DNA of 64,000 nt from Chaetoderma sp. LZ-2023a (GCA_034401795.1 CM067367.1:85702079-85766078); one strand, 5' to 3'. Numbered from the stretch's first letter, positions 33,279 through 44,300 are shown. The notes: generated by a model not told the origin, from the letters alone. Translations and numbers: made by a program.

Positions 33279-34408
33279 TTATTGCCCGAATGGTGCCGGT
33301 TTCAATGGCCAGTCACGAATGGTAAAGTCGGTCTGTGTTGATTGATCCGAGAACTGCTTAGGTATTAACAAAGCGTAGCTAAGCTGAGGGTCACTAATGT
33401 TAAGCATAGAGTGCGCCGATGCCGAAATGATTGGAGCTGCAGCCATTACTGTGAAAGTTTCCATAGGTTCAATGATCTCTCTTATGGAGGCGAGAGAAAA
33501 TGCTGCAGGCGCCGTACTAGAAGGCCGAGGCTGACGTTCACTCAATCTTTCAACACTGAAATGTTGGGGCACATTATGTATGAGTAACTCATGAGCCTTA
33601 GCTTTTCTGAAGGCTGCTGGTGATGCGGGCTGGAGTCATCTTCTTTCTTATCACTTAGGCGCTGTTTAAGTTTCTTAATGACCGAAACTGTCGACATTGA
33701 TGGTGTGTCAATGGAAGTCGATCCTTCCTGTTTGAGCGTGGGTGGTACGATGGATTCCGATGATACTTGGGTGTCTGGCGCCAAAGTTGGCCAGCCATGC
33801 AGATCACTGGACACTATTTGCAATTGTCCTTTTTCATCCGAAGATAATACCTGGAACTGAGATAACGACACTGGACTGATAGCCACCTGAGAATCCGGAG
33901 GTGGGGTGGCACTGTAACTGGTGAAATTACCGTAGATGATGATGATGGTGGTTCTGTTGCTGACAGCAATTTACGTTTACAGGATTTACTGACTTTCGCA
34001 CCAATTACCGATATAGGCGCTCTGTGGGATAGAATTAGGATGGGCCAGAGGGATGGTGGATGGCTGGTAACCTGGGTGCTGATTTTGATATGGGGCAAAG
34101 TTCTCCAATGCTAGTGGCGTGGTTAGCCACCAGCAAGGGGATGTGGCTTTGGGAGTCAATGAATGACTTAAATTTGGCGATGACGTTGTGCAAGCCATTT
34201 GGACTGGGTGGGTTGGGTTGGAATTGGTGAGGGAGGAATGGGTGGACGATGGGGAAGGATTGGGTATTGGGATGGACTGGGTAGTGGGTAAGTGCCGAAT
34301 TTCTTGCTTCCAATTTACTGGATAACATGGAGGGTCGAGGGTGACACTTGCTCTTCCAAAACGTTTATCATGGATATCAGAGCCAGCAAAGCAGCAGGGC
34401 ACAGACAT
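33279..34408 (-). pseudogene. 3' ORF of gypsy element 2
   Basis: Overlapping open pieces at 33279-33572, 33542-33886, 33814-34098 and 33986-34408 read as one low-complexity Pro/Ser/Thr protein in shifting frames, comparable with 3897-4619 of element 1. The last piece has SDQSTQTDFTIRDW near the end, echoing the GTQT phrase at the end of the plus-strand tail at 1-1080. Function is unknown and no membrane segment is seen. Confidence 0.4.
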
Positions 34409-34422
34409 GCCTCGGGTTCGGC

Positions 34423-35046
34423 TTAGGGTAGCTCAATAATCAGTAGGATAACGTGAAGAGGTGTGAACTGGGAAGAAGAAGATGGAATGATTTTCCCCTC
34501 CTTCTCCTTAGACAATGCATACATGAAGGACTTCAGATATGGCTTATCCACTCTAATAGTTACGATCTGAGGAGGGAGAGGTTGAGAGCAGATCTTAACG
34601 GTAGCCTCATCATCAACCGTGGTTCGGGCCAAATCCTAGCTTGGTAGAATTGGCGCCGAACCTGCATCGTCATGTGGGTGATCAATGTCGGGCATACTGG
34701 TTTCCGAAGAAAGGTCGGTCTGGGTGCCTGTGTTCAGTAGGGAACCAGGGCCAAGTGTAGGCTCTGGCTCTGCACCAATGCAAGGCTTTAGCTGATCGAA
34801 GTGGATGACTGAGGTCAGGCAGTTCGAGGCATGAAGCTGGTAGGTTATGTCTGACCTCATACCTATCACTTGATAGGGGCCTTTCCACTTATAACTGAGT
34901 TCCCTGGGCACGTAGGCGGAATGCCTAAAATTGCAAACCCAGACTATCTTAATTGCTGGTCTCATAAGGGTTTCTGTGTATTCGCCAGTCATGCCATGTC
35001 TTTTGATGCAGATGTATGGTTGGAAACGTATCACGTACGAGCTCAT
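34423..35046 (-). pseudogene. Integrase C-terminal region, gypsy element 2
   Basis: 34636-35046 contains ELSYKWKGPYQVIGMRSDIT, VIHFDQLKPC and GTQTDLSSETSMPDI, the same landmarks as in element 1. It ends LPS-TAG at 34636-34638, where element 1 reads LPSQQLG with CAG, so this is an amber nonsense change. The frame goes on after the stop as 34423-34632 (KICSQPLPPQIVTIRVD), which pairs with PLPPQ of element 1. Confidence 0.75.
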
Positions 35047-35097
35047 GCACCTGTTCTATCCATTAGCGCATAGGTTCCATGTATAATGTCAGCGAGT

Positions 35098-35578
35098 TCA
35101 ATTCGCCAGGGATCTAGGCATGGCTAGGTCCAAGGGCACGGCTAACTTGTGGCCTAACATTAGTTTTGCTGGCGAAAAAACGGTGCTAGAGTGGATGGAC
35201 GTTCGGTATGCAAGGAGTACGTATGGGAGCCGAAGATCCAAATTCTGACCATCAAGGTGCGTTTCCTTCATCAACATTTTGGCTAATGTATGAATATATT
35301 GTTCTACCATACCGTTGCCACACAGATGATAGTGGTAATACAAGTTTTGATGACATGGAACAGTTTGCATAGCTCGGCGATCAGATGGCTTTCTCCATGG
35401 AGGATGCCTCTTGGGCTGATACAGCGAATGCTTCTACACACTTCGTGAAGTAATCGTGAAGAACGATGATATATTTGTTACCCCCATCAGTCAGTTTTAG
35501 GGGACCAAGCACATCAATAGCTACTGGTTCCCATGCCACACCTACGATTTTGGTCTGTAGTGGTGCTACATGCTGCAT
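35098..35578 (-). pseudogene. Integrase core, gypsy element 2
   Basis: 35381-35578 holds VAIDVLGPLKLTDGG with the first catalytic Asp. 35098-35370 holds GNGMVEQYIHTLAKML with the catalytic Glu, then LLAYRTSIHSSTVFSPAKLM and LPLDLAMP-like text. The region of the second Asp is disrupted by a frameshift between the pieces. The Glu-bearing segment is the one deleted from element 1. Confidence 0.8.
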
Positions 35579-35680
35579 GGCTACAGATCGACGCTAGGAA
35601 GGGATGCATTTGGCCACGAAAGCCTTTGCATTATTGCGTATATTGATCCAATGGAATGTGGCCTTTATCCAGTTGGCTGT

Positions 35681-36402
35681 TCACTCGACAGCTATGTGTT
35701 TATCATGTAGTTGTTCCAGAACCATATTCTGGTATGATTTTTGGAAAATGAGGGGATTTGGGATAATGAGGTGCTCGACAGCTAGGTGTTTATCATGTAG
35801 TTGTTCCAGAACCATATTTTGGTAGGATTTTGAGATAGTGAGGCGATCGTTGAATTTTGATATACAGAATGTTGCTGCGCAGTCTGAATTTTGCACCCCA
35901 CTCATAATAGTAGTTAGCCGAAGTGTATTATGGGCTAGCAGACTCTTTGAGAGGGCATACCCCCCACCTTGATATATGCGTATATATGTTGTGTGTGATG
36001 GTTGGTACACTGTGCATTTGCGAGCTTTTCCAATGTCAGGTTTTCGTAATTTAATTCTGGATAGGTGGGAAAAGGCTGTGTGGCATGTAAGGTAGCTGCA
36101 ACATCAGCAGTGTCATTTACCTCGAGTCTGATTCGGCTCAAGGTATCAGCATTTCCATGCAGTGTACCCAGCCGATGGACGGTGTTAAAGTTATAATCTC
36201 GGGGGAATTTCTGCCACTTCACTATCTGGCCCTCTAGATTTTTCAGATTTTTGAGCCAGCATAGTGAAGCATTGTCAGTATAGAGTGTAAATGATCTTCT
36301 GTATAAAAAGTGATTGTAGTACTTCGTAAAATAAACTGTGGCTAATAACTCACGTTTAGTGGTTGAGTACTGTTTTAGTTTTACTGAGTGCACACGATCC
36401 AT
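35681..36402 (-). pseudogene. RNase H end and integrase zinc domain, gypsy element 2
   Basis: 35935-36402 has TTKRELLATVYFTKYYNHFL, then LYTDNASLCWLKNL and HRLGTLHGNADTLSR of RNase H. 35681-36010 has the start of the HHCC zinc-binding domain, HDKHLAVEH, present twice because of a 90-bp tandem duplication. Shared motifs with 5465-6487 confirm homology. Confidence 0.8.
35684..35863. repeat. 90-bp in-frame tandem duplication in the integrase
   Basis: Unit starts at 35684 and 35774, both opening CTCGACAGCTA.GTGTTTATC. The length equals 30 codons, so the peptide SYQNMVLEQLHDKH is repeated in frame. Confidence 0.9.
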
Positions 36403-36724
36403 AAGCTAAAACTTGTTCGGTTCCATCCTCAGCAATTTGGGATAGAACAGTGGCAATGGCAAATGAAGAGGTGTCAGTGTCGATGATGAAGTTGAGTTTA
36501 GGATTTAGATGAGCGAGAATGTGTGCGGTTTGTAGTTTGACTTTCAGCATATTAAAAGCTTGCTCACATTCATGAGTCCACTCGAAAATGTGGTCCTTCT
36601 CTAAGATTTGAAGAAGGGGAGCGGCTATCCAACTGAAATGTTGGATGTAGCACCGAAAATACTGACAAAGCTGGATGAAGCTGAGAGTGTCAGTGACAGT
36701 GGCGGGAGTTTTCCAACCAGCCAC
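36356..36724 (-). pseudogene. RT end and RNase H start, gypsy element 2
   Basis: A 122-codon piece with LQILEKDHIFEWTHECEQAF, then LNFIIDTDTSSFAIATVLSQ bearing the first RNase H Asp. Equivalent to 6534-6806 of element 1. Confidence 0.8.
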
Positions 36725-37065
36725 TGCTCATGTCTTCTCGAGCTGGGTGGACACGCCTTCGGCTGACATGACGTGGTCCAAGAAATAAACAGTGTTCCTA
36801 AAGAAGTTTTAGATTGGCATTGTGACAAGGCTCCAAAACTTTGGCTACATTTGTCAGGGTTTGGTGAAAAGTAAGACCTAATACTATCACTTCGTCCAAA
36901 TAGCACAAGCAGATTTGCCACTGGAGCTTGCAGAGCACCTGCTCCATTAGATGCTAGAAAGTTCCAGGGGAATTGCAGAGACCATATGGCATTTTCGAAG
37001 CTGAAACAGCCCGACATGACAAGGGAATGCCATTTTCTCATGATCGGCTTCGTCCATGGCATGGA

Positions 37066-37254
37066 TCACTGCACGCCTGCCAAGGAATCCAGAGCCTGCT
37101 CGATCCTGGTTAAAGGATAGGCATCCTTTACACTCAGGTCATTCAAGCATCTGTAATCAATACAGAAACGCAATGATTCACCCTTCTTCCCAGCAATTAT
37201 TATTGGGTATGCCCATGGAGAAGCAGAAGGCTCGTTGACTCCTGTCTCCAACAT
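37066..37254 (-). pseudogene. Reverse transcriptase fingers, gypsy element 2
   Basis: A 62-codon piece with ASPWAYPIIIAGKKG, then LRFCIDYRCLNDLSVKDAYP and LTRIEQALDSLAG. These are the classic first RT motifs of Ty3/gypsy (S.WA.P.V...KKDG..R.C.DYR.LN). The YxDD region downstream lies in a broken frame around 36880-36910. Confidence 0.85.
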
Positions 37255-37760
37255 TTCCTTTACCTGATTACGGGCTTCTGTCTCCTTGTGTATCGGGAGC
37301 TATGGCCTGTTATGCCCTGTGTCTATTGAATGGTGTACAAGGTGCGTTTCTCACAGGTTTATATCGTCTGATGAGGAACTTTCCTTGAAGGTGTGTAATA
37401 AATGACGTTCATCCTGTTTTTTCCTCTATCTAGGCCCATGGTGGCGCATAGATCAATGTCGTATAGATGCTCGACAAGTTTGTACTGAGCAGTTGGGTGT
37501 GGTCCATGCTGGTTTAGAGGGTCCTCCACACGATGATTTCAAGTAACTGGCCACAGTGGACACTAGAGTTTATTGTGATGGTGTCGACTGTGCCATAAAG
37601 AGAATGTGAGTATAAATGTAGTGCGGCGGCCCACAGCAGACCATCCTGGCTGCCTGTTCCCACAAACATACCAGTTCAACAGATGCAGGATGTGGCTGCC
37701 AGCGAAGATAGTGAAGACCTCGCTGCTACAGGCTGCATAGCCTAACAAGCAGAAGAGGAC

Positions 37761-38168
37761 TATGTAACTACCCAGATAACATGTAGACGTTGGGCCAACG
37801 TTGGCAACAGATTGGAAAATCGCAGTTAAAATTACACCGTTGCACCAACATTGGCCCAACATTGACTGTATCACTTGTTTGCCAACGTTGGGCCAACATT
37901 GAGCCAACATTGGGCCAGCATTGGAAATTTCACAGTAGATCAAACAAACTCAACATAATATTCACCTTTTAAATGTTAAATTGTTAAATTATGCTCTCTG
38001 GCATGCTATTTTAAAGATCTTCATAGATTTATGCCCATTGGCTCAACGTTGGTTCAATAAGGTATTGCCAAAATTGAGCCAATGATGGGCCAATGAGCAA
38101 AATTATGTTGGCCCAATGTAGTGGTAAACGTTGGGCTAACATTTGCTTGCTACCAGGTTATGTAACTA
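37761..38168. mobile_element. MULE-like MITE filled with a TTGGGCCAACG minisatellite
   Basis: TATGTAACT is duplicated at 37761-37769 and 38159-38167. The element (37770-38158) starts ACCCAGATAACATGTAGACG and ends as the complement of ACCTGGTAGCAAGCAAATG, an imperfect terminal repeat. Inside are many copies of a degenerate ACGTTGGGCCAAC.TTGG palindromic phrase near both ends. A 9-bp duplication is typical of Mutator-like elements. It has no coding capacity. Confidence 0.75.
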
Positions 38169-39320
38169 TATTGTTCTTTCGTCTCCTACATATAGTATAT
38201 ACTATTGTTTTATGTATGTTTATGTAAGGGAGGTGGGTGGTGGGGGTCTTCTATGGTACATAGGCTATACCTCTAGCTGACTCCCTGTACGCACAATATA
38301 TACTGTAAATATCATTCAGCCAAATAAATGCAAATTCCAGTCAATTTATTTTGTTTTAACATATGAATAGTCTCTTAGTCCACCCAAGGGATCCACCACT
38401 ATATATAGGGTCCGGCTTTGGTGGACTACCTGTTGTGAATCTGTGAATGTATATTCTATATCAAAATAAATAACTTTGAAGCTATGTTTGAAGGAGTATT
38501 TTCGTAAGTCGAATCGTGTCTTGGTCTTGGTTTGTATAGCTATAGACTATGGGCCCTTGGCTAAAAAATTATTCTGCCAAATAAATGGCAATTCAATTAA
38601 TAGAATCGCGATGACGTCATTACAATCAATTTTCCCGTGTTACCGTGGGAGCGGCGCCATTTTTGGAGGGGCTAATTTAGCAATATGAACAATGGGCCAC
38701 GAAATCCTAATTGCATTTTCTTTACTTTCTTGCAAAATTAATTTGTGATTTTATGTTTTCTGATACTGGGCGGAGTTTTTACAGATTTTCAGATACAGGA
38801 TTTTATGGTTTGAGCTTCATGGAAAATGTAAACAATGCATTACTATCGGCAGTCCTCTTTAGCATGTAGTAAAGTTGCCCCAACTTTAATGGCGGCCGAT
38901 CCCAAAATGCCCAGATGTGCGAAACTATGAATTCAATTCATTTTGATACATTTTACGTGGAGCTTGATTTATTCGTTGGACGGGGTAATGCAGTCATAAT
39001 GGGTGATACTGTTGCTAACTAGTTTAGCAATACCCTGATAAACAGAATCAAAGCAGCTAACTAGTTTAGCAATACCCTGATAAACAGAATCAAAGCATAG
39101 TAACAGTAACGAAGCGGCCTCGGGCGAATCACCAGAGGCCGAAATGTTGCGGGACGATCTGGTTTGGTGCGACCGATACGAAAATATATACCATCTGGCA
39201 GAACTCATTTCCGCAACGAAACGTCAGTCTGAAATCTAAATTTAACCAAATTTCTGTATGATACTGAATGAACACAAGTCGGTAAGTTAGAGAAAATCGT
39301 GAGATTATGCTGAAAATAAA
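38169..39320. other. No recognised gene
   Basis: Mostly AT-rich unique-looking sequence. A 42-bp tandem duplication lies at 39014-39097, listed separately. Short ORFs have no motif. Confidence 0.4.
39014..39097. repeat. 42-bp tandem duplication
   Basis: Two adjacent identical copies start GCTAACTAGTTTAGCAATAC. Being a multiple of three, the unit keeps a minus-strand frame open (CFDSVYQGIAKLVS twice). Coding status is unproven. Confidence 0.9.
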
Positions 39321-39326
39321 ACGATT

Positions 39327-39724
39327 TATTATTGTTATTTTATTCAGAGTACTCTAAAACAAGTTATTAGAGACATGTAATCTATTTCCGTGAATCAGTC
39401 AGATATTTTTCTTATCGATAATACTGAACACATTATATTCAGGTGCATGAGTGACGCTAGGTTTTGAAATGGCTACTTAATGGTTAAGGTGCCTCGAAGT
39501 TAAATTTAATTTGTGCATTTATCCAGTCGGTTTTTAAAGCTTTGAATGGCCGGGGCATTAAGTTTAACGATATGGTCATTTAGGCTGTTCCATACTTTTA
39601 CTATTCTGTAATAAAATGAAGCTTGGATATATTGTGTTTAATATTGGTACTGTGTCTGGATCATAGGTATTCAAAACCGTATATGTTTCAACCATGTCCC
39701 CTCTCAGACGTCTGTATGTAGTCT
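39327..39724 (-). mobile_element. 3' end of split CR1-like LINE (continues at 46977)
   Basis: The minus strand reads TYRRLRGDMVETYTVLNTYD at its start, the conserved post-RT motif of CR1-like LINEs, then decays to an untranslated tail ending in an AATAA-rich stretch near 39327. The piece starts exactly where the LINE at 46977-48620 stops (LNLPTLTYR), so the two are halves of one insertion separated by the 39725-46976 element. Confidence 0.8.
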
Positions 39725-39931
39725 CAGGCGGTTTCGGCTGCCATGTAATTTCGGCAGCCGCAAATATTAATTCTTAAATTTTGGCAGCCTCTCACATTAT
39801 TACATTTTCGGCAGCATGTTCAACATTGTTATATTGTTGTAAAATATTGTAATTCTTATTCTATTCTAATTATTGTAATTCGCGATTCTTTCAAGGAGTC
39901 AGTTTGGTGTACATGAACTACCCAGAATAAA

Positions 39932-40687
39932 GAAAATGTTTTAGTAAGATGTATCTATAGGAGTCCCAATAGTGATAGAGATAATAATTTAAATCTCATG
40001 ACCCTAATAAACAACACTAGTAAACTAAAACCAGACCACATTTTGATTACAGGAGACTTTAACTTCCCAGATATCAACTGGTCTTCTGGTCTCTCATGCA
40101 CTCATGATAGTGACAACTTTATCAATACCATAAAAAACAGTTTTCTCCACCAGTTTGTATTAAAACCAACAAGACACAGGATAAACCAGAAATCAAATAT
40201 CTTAGATCTCATTTTCGGAAACAGTACAAACATTATCAATGACATATTTCATCTAGCCCCGTTAGGAAAAAGTGATCACGATGTCTTACAAATAAACCTT
40301 CACTCCTATATATTTAATGTTTCAACTGAATCATATTTGCCCAAACCTTTGCTGAATAAAGGTAGGTACAACGACATGCGCAAGGAAGTTAGCAATATTG
40401 ACTGGACAAACATGCAGGAGCTTCATACACTAGAAGCATGGAACCTTATTTACAACATCTTAACCACAATGCTAAATCAACACATCCCAAAAACAAACAA
40501 GTCGAGTAAACAGAAAACACCTATGGCTTACTTCCAGTGCCACACGCACCCTTCAAGCAAAAAAACAAACTGTACAAAAAATACAAGAAAACAAAGAGTT
40601 CTGATGATTATAACCAATATGAAATGGCAAGGAATAATTCTACATCATGTATCAAACAAACCAAATGGCCATTCGAACGAAATATAG
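39932..40687 (+). pseudogene. LINE endonuclease (APE-type) fragment
   Basis: Begins ENVLVRCIYRSPNSDRDNN and continues through ILITGDFNFPDINW, ILDLIFGNSTNIINDI and PLGKSDHDVLQI. GDFN and SDH are the catalytic signatures of APE-type endonucleases that nick target DNA for LINE priming. The N-terminal third with the catalytic Glu is missing. The frame breaks near 40540, and 40537-40776 continues in another frame. Confidence 0.85.
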
Positions 40688-40826
40688 CAACAGAATGCAA
40701 GAGAAACCCCAAGCCATTTTGGAAATATGTCAAAAGCAAAACAACTCTCAAAGAAACAGTAGGCCAACTTAAATAGTCAAACGATGAAGTGTGTACATGT
40801 ACAAATGATATAGAAAAGGCAAAGTT

Positions 40827-41069
40827 TTGAACACCTATTTTGCAAACGTATTTACAGAAGAGAACGTAAATACAATGCCAGAAAATATCCCCAATATCAC
40901 AAACATTGTTTTACCAGACATTTCTATAAGCCCAGAGACTATTGACGCCAAACTAAAAAAACTAAACCCAAATAAAAGTCATGGACCAGACGACATACCC
41001 ATACAAATTTTGATTGAACTAGCAAAAGAGATCAGTGTACCCTTAGCATCTTATTTAACAAATCTTTAG
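40827..41069 (+). pseudogene. LINE linker and RT start fragment
   Basis: An 80-codon piece with FANVFTEENVNTMPEN and then KLNPNKSHGPDDIPIQIL, the CR1-group motif just before RT (K..KS.GPDGI). A frameshift separates it from [16 protein letters not shown] at about 41140. Confidence 0.8.
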
Positions 41070-41278
41070 AGGAAGCCATAATACCTGAGATTTGGAAAAT
41101 GGCTAATGTCTGTCCGATTTATAGGCCCAAAAAGTAATCCAAGCAACTACAGACCCATCAGTCTAACTTGCTCACTTTGCAAACTTTTAGAAACATTTGT
41201 ACGTGATGCAATAATGAACCCAGCTGCCAACATGGTTTTAGACATAACAGATCATGCAAAACACAGTTACTGGAGTAC

Positions 41279-42394
41279 ATGGAAACCATAACATCCAATC
41301 TAGATGTAAACAAACCTATAGACGCGATATACTTAGATTTTTCTAAAGCTTTCGATACAGTACCACACAAAAGACTTCTAAAGAAAATGAGAATGTACGG
41401 TCTAGGAGAGCAACTAATTAACTGGACTGAAGCATTTCTAACCGATAGAAAACAGTGTGTAAAGATCAACGAAGCAACATCTGGCAGTGTTTTGGGACCT
41501 ACACTTTTCCTTCTGTATATAAACAATCTACCCGATTCCATAACCTGCCCTTGTAAGATCTTTGCGGATGATACAAAACTCTTTGGTTACCCTAACACCA
41601 TGAACCTTCAAGACAATATAGATAATGTATGTAATTTGTCTCAGATTTGGCAGCTACACTTTAATACAGACAAAACACATGTAATACCCTTTGGTTCAAA
41701 TAATCCTAGGACCCAGTATTATATGACAGACACTATATGGCAGACACAAACCATTGAAATCATACCGTCCACAACTGAAAAAGATCTTGGCGTACACATA
41801 GATGAAAATCTCTCCTTCGATACCCGTATAAATGCAATTGTATCAAAGGCTAACAGCATAGTTGGTCTAATTAACAGAACCTTCAATTACATAGATGAAA
41901 ACACCCGTACCCTGTTATTCAAATCACTAGTCCGACCAATATTGGAATACTGTAACTGCATATGGTCTCCTCGTTTTAAAAGACAATCTTGTATAATCGA
42001 AAGGGTCCAGCGCAGAGCCACTAAACTTGTTCCCCATTTGAGAAACTACCGCTACACAGACAGGTTAAAGGCTTTGAACCTCATGTCACTAAAATACAGA
42101 AGGCTTAGAGGAGACTTGATCGAAACATACAAATTTATCCATGATGATTACAACATTGACAAAAACACATTCTTTGACCGATCAAGTAGCACACGCACTA
42201 GAGGTCACACATTCAAGCTCAACACTAAACGCAGCAGAAAAGAAATTCGTAGGCATTTTTTCCCGAACCGAATTATTAACACATGGAACTCACTCCCTTC
42301 TTTTGTGGTCGAGGCACCAACGCTTAGCGTGTTTAAATCAAAACTAGATATGCACCTAAATGACATAATATACGATCATGACATAACCAACTAA
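41279..42394 (+). CDS. LINE reverse transcriptase, C-terminal two thirds
   Basis: An unbroken ORF of 371 codons. Residues 15-45 have DAIYLDFSKAFDTVPHKRL, about 60-80 SGSVLGPTLFLLYINNLPD, and about 92-99 the catalytic FADDTKLF. Then come NTDKTHVIPFG, EKDLGVHIDENLSFDT, a thumb region, and VQRRATKLVPHLRNY with YRRLRGDLIETYKFIH. This is the full palm-thumb-C-terminal layout of CR1-like LINEs, catalysing target-primed cDNA synthesis. The GIPQ part of the usual [10 protein letters not shown] box is lost in a small deletion (EATSGSVLGP). Otherwise it is well preserved, so it is among the youngest insertions here. Confidence 0.9.
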   Translation: METITSNLDVNKPIDAIYLDFSKAFDTVPHKRLLKKMRMYGLGEQLINWTEAFLTDRKQCVKINEATSGSVLGPTLFLLYINNLPDSITCPCKIFADDTKLFGYPNTMNLQDNIDNVCNLSQIWQLHFNTDKTHVIPFGSNNPRTQYYMTDTIWQTQTIEIIPSTTEKDLGVHIDENLSFDTRINAIVSKANSIVGLINRTFNYIDENTRTLLFKSLVRPILEYCNCIWSPRFKRQSCIIERVQRRATKLVPHLRNYRYTDRLKALNLMSLKYRRLRGDLIETYKFIHDDYNIDKNTFFDRSSSTRTRGHTFKLNTKRSRKEIRRHFFPNRIINTWNSLPSFVVEAPTLSVFKSKLDMHLNDIIYDHDITN

Positions 42395-43289
42395 TAGATA
42401 TATAATAATAAGACAATCTAGAAATATACCCAAATGCTAGACGCAGAAGGGTGTAACCATGAGCGTAGGTGGCACACCGCAGCTGACGCAGGGATAGCCC
42501 ATCTAATCCACAGCACCTCCCAAAGTCAACCAGGGTCCTGATTACTGTTAATGAATAATGCCAACAAAACAAATAAACAACTGTAACTAAACAAAGTACA
42601 AGCACTAGTAATACAATACTAACACAACTCCAGAGGCAATAACAAGCCAAGGGCTTATGCCTCGTAAAATGATGATGATGATTGTAATGTTATGAATGTT
42701 ATTAAAATTGTTTTACCGGCGATCTGTATAAGTCTGTCTGTATCTAATAATATTTCCTTTTTTTCAGGTTAATACCATGATTAAGGCACCATAGATCTGA
42801 AATTCATAGACCTCATTTTAATTGATGTTGCTTCTGCAAGATTTACATACACCTGGTCTACATCTGTGAATTGAAAAAAATAAGGTGAATAAATTGCGTG
42901 TGGCCAACAAACATCTAACAGAAATTATTACCAGAAAATTCCGAAAATAAAAATACATATTCGGACCCGCTGGTGTAAATTTTATATTGTTCAAGGGAAG
43001 TAACTGCGTGAGGCTATTGTTAGCTAATTACCGATACGATTTACCTCCCTTGTTAATTAGAAATCGGAACGTGACTCACAACACAGTGTTCTTTTTCTGT
43101 TTTTATTTGTGTGATTTATGGCACTGGTAATGATGAGCTTAGTAATATGGTGAAATATGTTGCTGAGGTATGCGTCTCAGTAGGTTCTTGTATATTTTTG
43201 CTATCATTTATAATAAATCTCTCAAAACATTATTGGCGGTTATAGCCTGTGTAGGCGTGCACATGGTATGGCTTCAAATTATACAGTAT

Positions 43290-44300
43290 AGTTTTTGGCG
43301 CTACCTTAGGCAGCAACAGCTTCCAGTCAATTTAGTTTCAAAATACTAAACAGACATTGACACATACGTAACGAATATATTATTTTGTAACAGCTCAAAA
43401 GCAATATTTCACTCACTTTTACGCTTATATTATAGTTAAGTTTGTGAATATTTTGAAACCAATTTGACTGGAAGCTGGCCCTACCTTATATACATATTTA
43501 AAACCTGCACGAAAGGGCACCTGTCGAATATCTGTAAATATTTTTTTTTGCGTAGACGTTGTTGCTGCAAACATCAACATGTTCCAGTCAAATTAATTTT
43601 TTTTATACAGTCCAGCCCGAGGGGTTAATGAGTATGCATTTGTCGGGATCTGGTGAATATTTGTATAGTTATTTTTTAACAGAAGCTGTTGCTGCAAATG
43701 TCCGCAATAGGTTCCAGTCAAATTATTTTCAAAATATATGTCCAGAACCTTTATTTAGATAAGTGGTCATTTAATGAATACGTGAGTGTCTACGTGTGTA
43801 CACGTTCATCGCCATGTAATATGGTGAAATATGTTGCACTTGTAATATCGTGAAATATGTTATATTTGAATATTTTGAAAATAAATTCCTTGTTAATAAG
43901 TAGTGTGCGTGCGTGTGTATTAATTTAAAGGTCACATTGACTCCAGAATATGCACCAGAGTGTTGAATACCGGTTCCAGTCAAATTATTTCTTAAAAATC
44001 TAGCAGGATTTACATTTGTCAAATTGATTTTCTTTTCTTTAGATAGCTGTTCACTTATTGACTAAGTCGATTTGTTGTGATAGGTTGAATATTTGTGTGA
44101 ATATTTTGACCTGACACTGTTGCTGCCAATACCAGCAACATGTTCCAGTCAAATTATTAAAAAAAATATCCACACTTCCTTTAGATTTATATATGTGGTC
44201 ACGTACGGAGTGACCGCGCGTACAAGGTGCGTGAAATTAAATTTTGTTACAATTAATTAAAATGTTGAATACTTTGAAATGAATTTGTCTGTTAAAAGTT
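43290..44300. repeat. Array of TTGAATATTTT/CCAGTCAAATTA hairpin motifs
   Basis: Copies or half-copies occur near 43315, 43440, 43560, 43680, 43865, 43970, 44090 and 44265, each combining a gttgctgc core with ttccagtcaaattatttt on one side and tgaatattttgaaa on the other. Most spacings are roughly 100-150 bp. The spacers differ, so it is not a simple satellite. Confidence 0.65.

Larger units (their letters stand above)
33279..37560 (-). mobile_element. Ty3/gypsy-type LTR retrotransposon 2, 5' truncated
   Basis: Minus-strand order is pre-RT linker (about 37480), RT (37254-36800), RNase H (36724-36100), integrase (about 36010-34640) and a 3' ORF (34408-33279). It is homologous along its length to gypsy element 1. 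The protease and gag are missing: homology ends near 37560, before the MULE-like insertion at 37770. Many frameshifts, one amber stop and an internal duplication make it inactive. Confidence 0.85.
39880..42680 (+). mobile_element. CR1-like LINE, 5' truncated, nested
   Basis: Coding pieces give an endonuclease end (39932-40687), a connecting region (40537-41069) and RT with C-terminal domain (41279-42394). A 3' untranslated part ends in GATGATGATGATG near 42680. ATTGTAAT occurs at both ends (39872-39879, 42681-42688), a possible target duplication. The endonuclease starts midway, so the copy is 5' truncated, as usual for LINEs. Confidence 0.85.

Noticed and set aside
33542..34408. Envelope protein for gypsy element 2
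   Set aside because: No signal peptide, cysteine pattern or membrane segment; the region is Pro/Ser/Thr low complexity.
35098..35370. Active integrase in gypsy element 2
   Set aside because: The Glu motif is intact but the core is broken by frameshifts and the zinc domain is duplicated.
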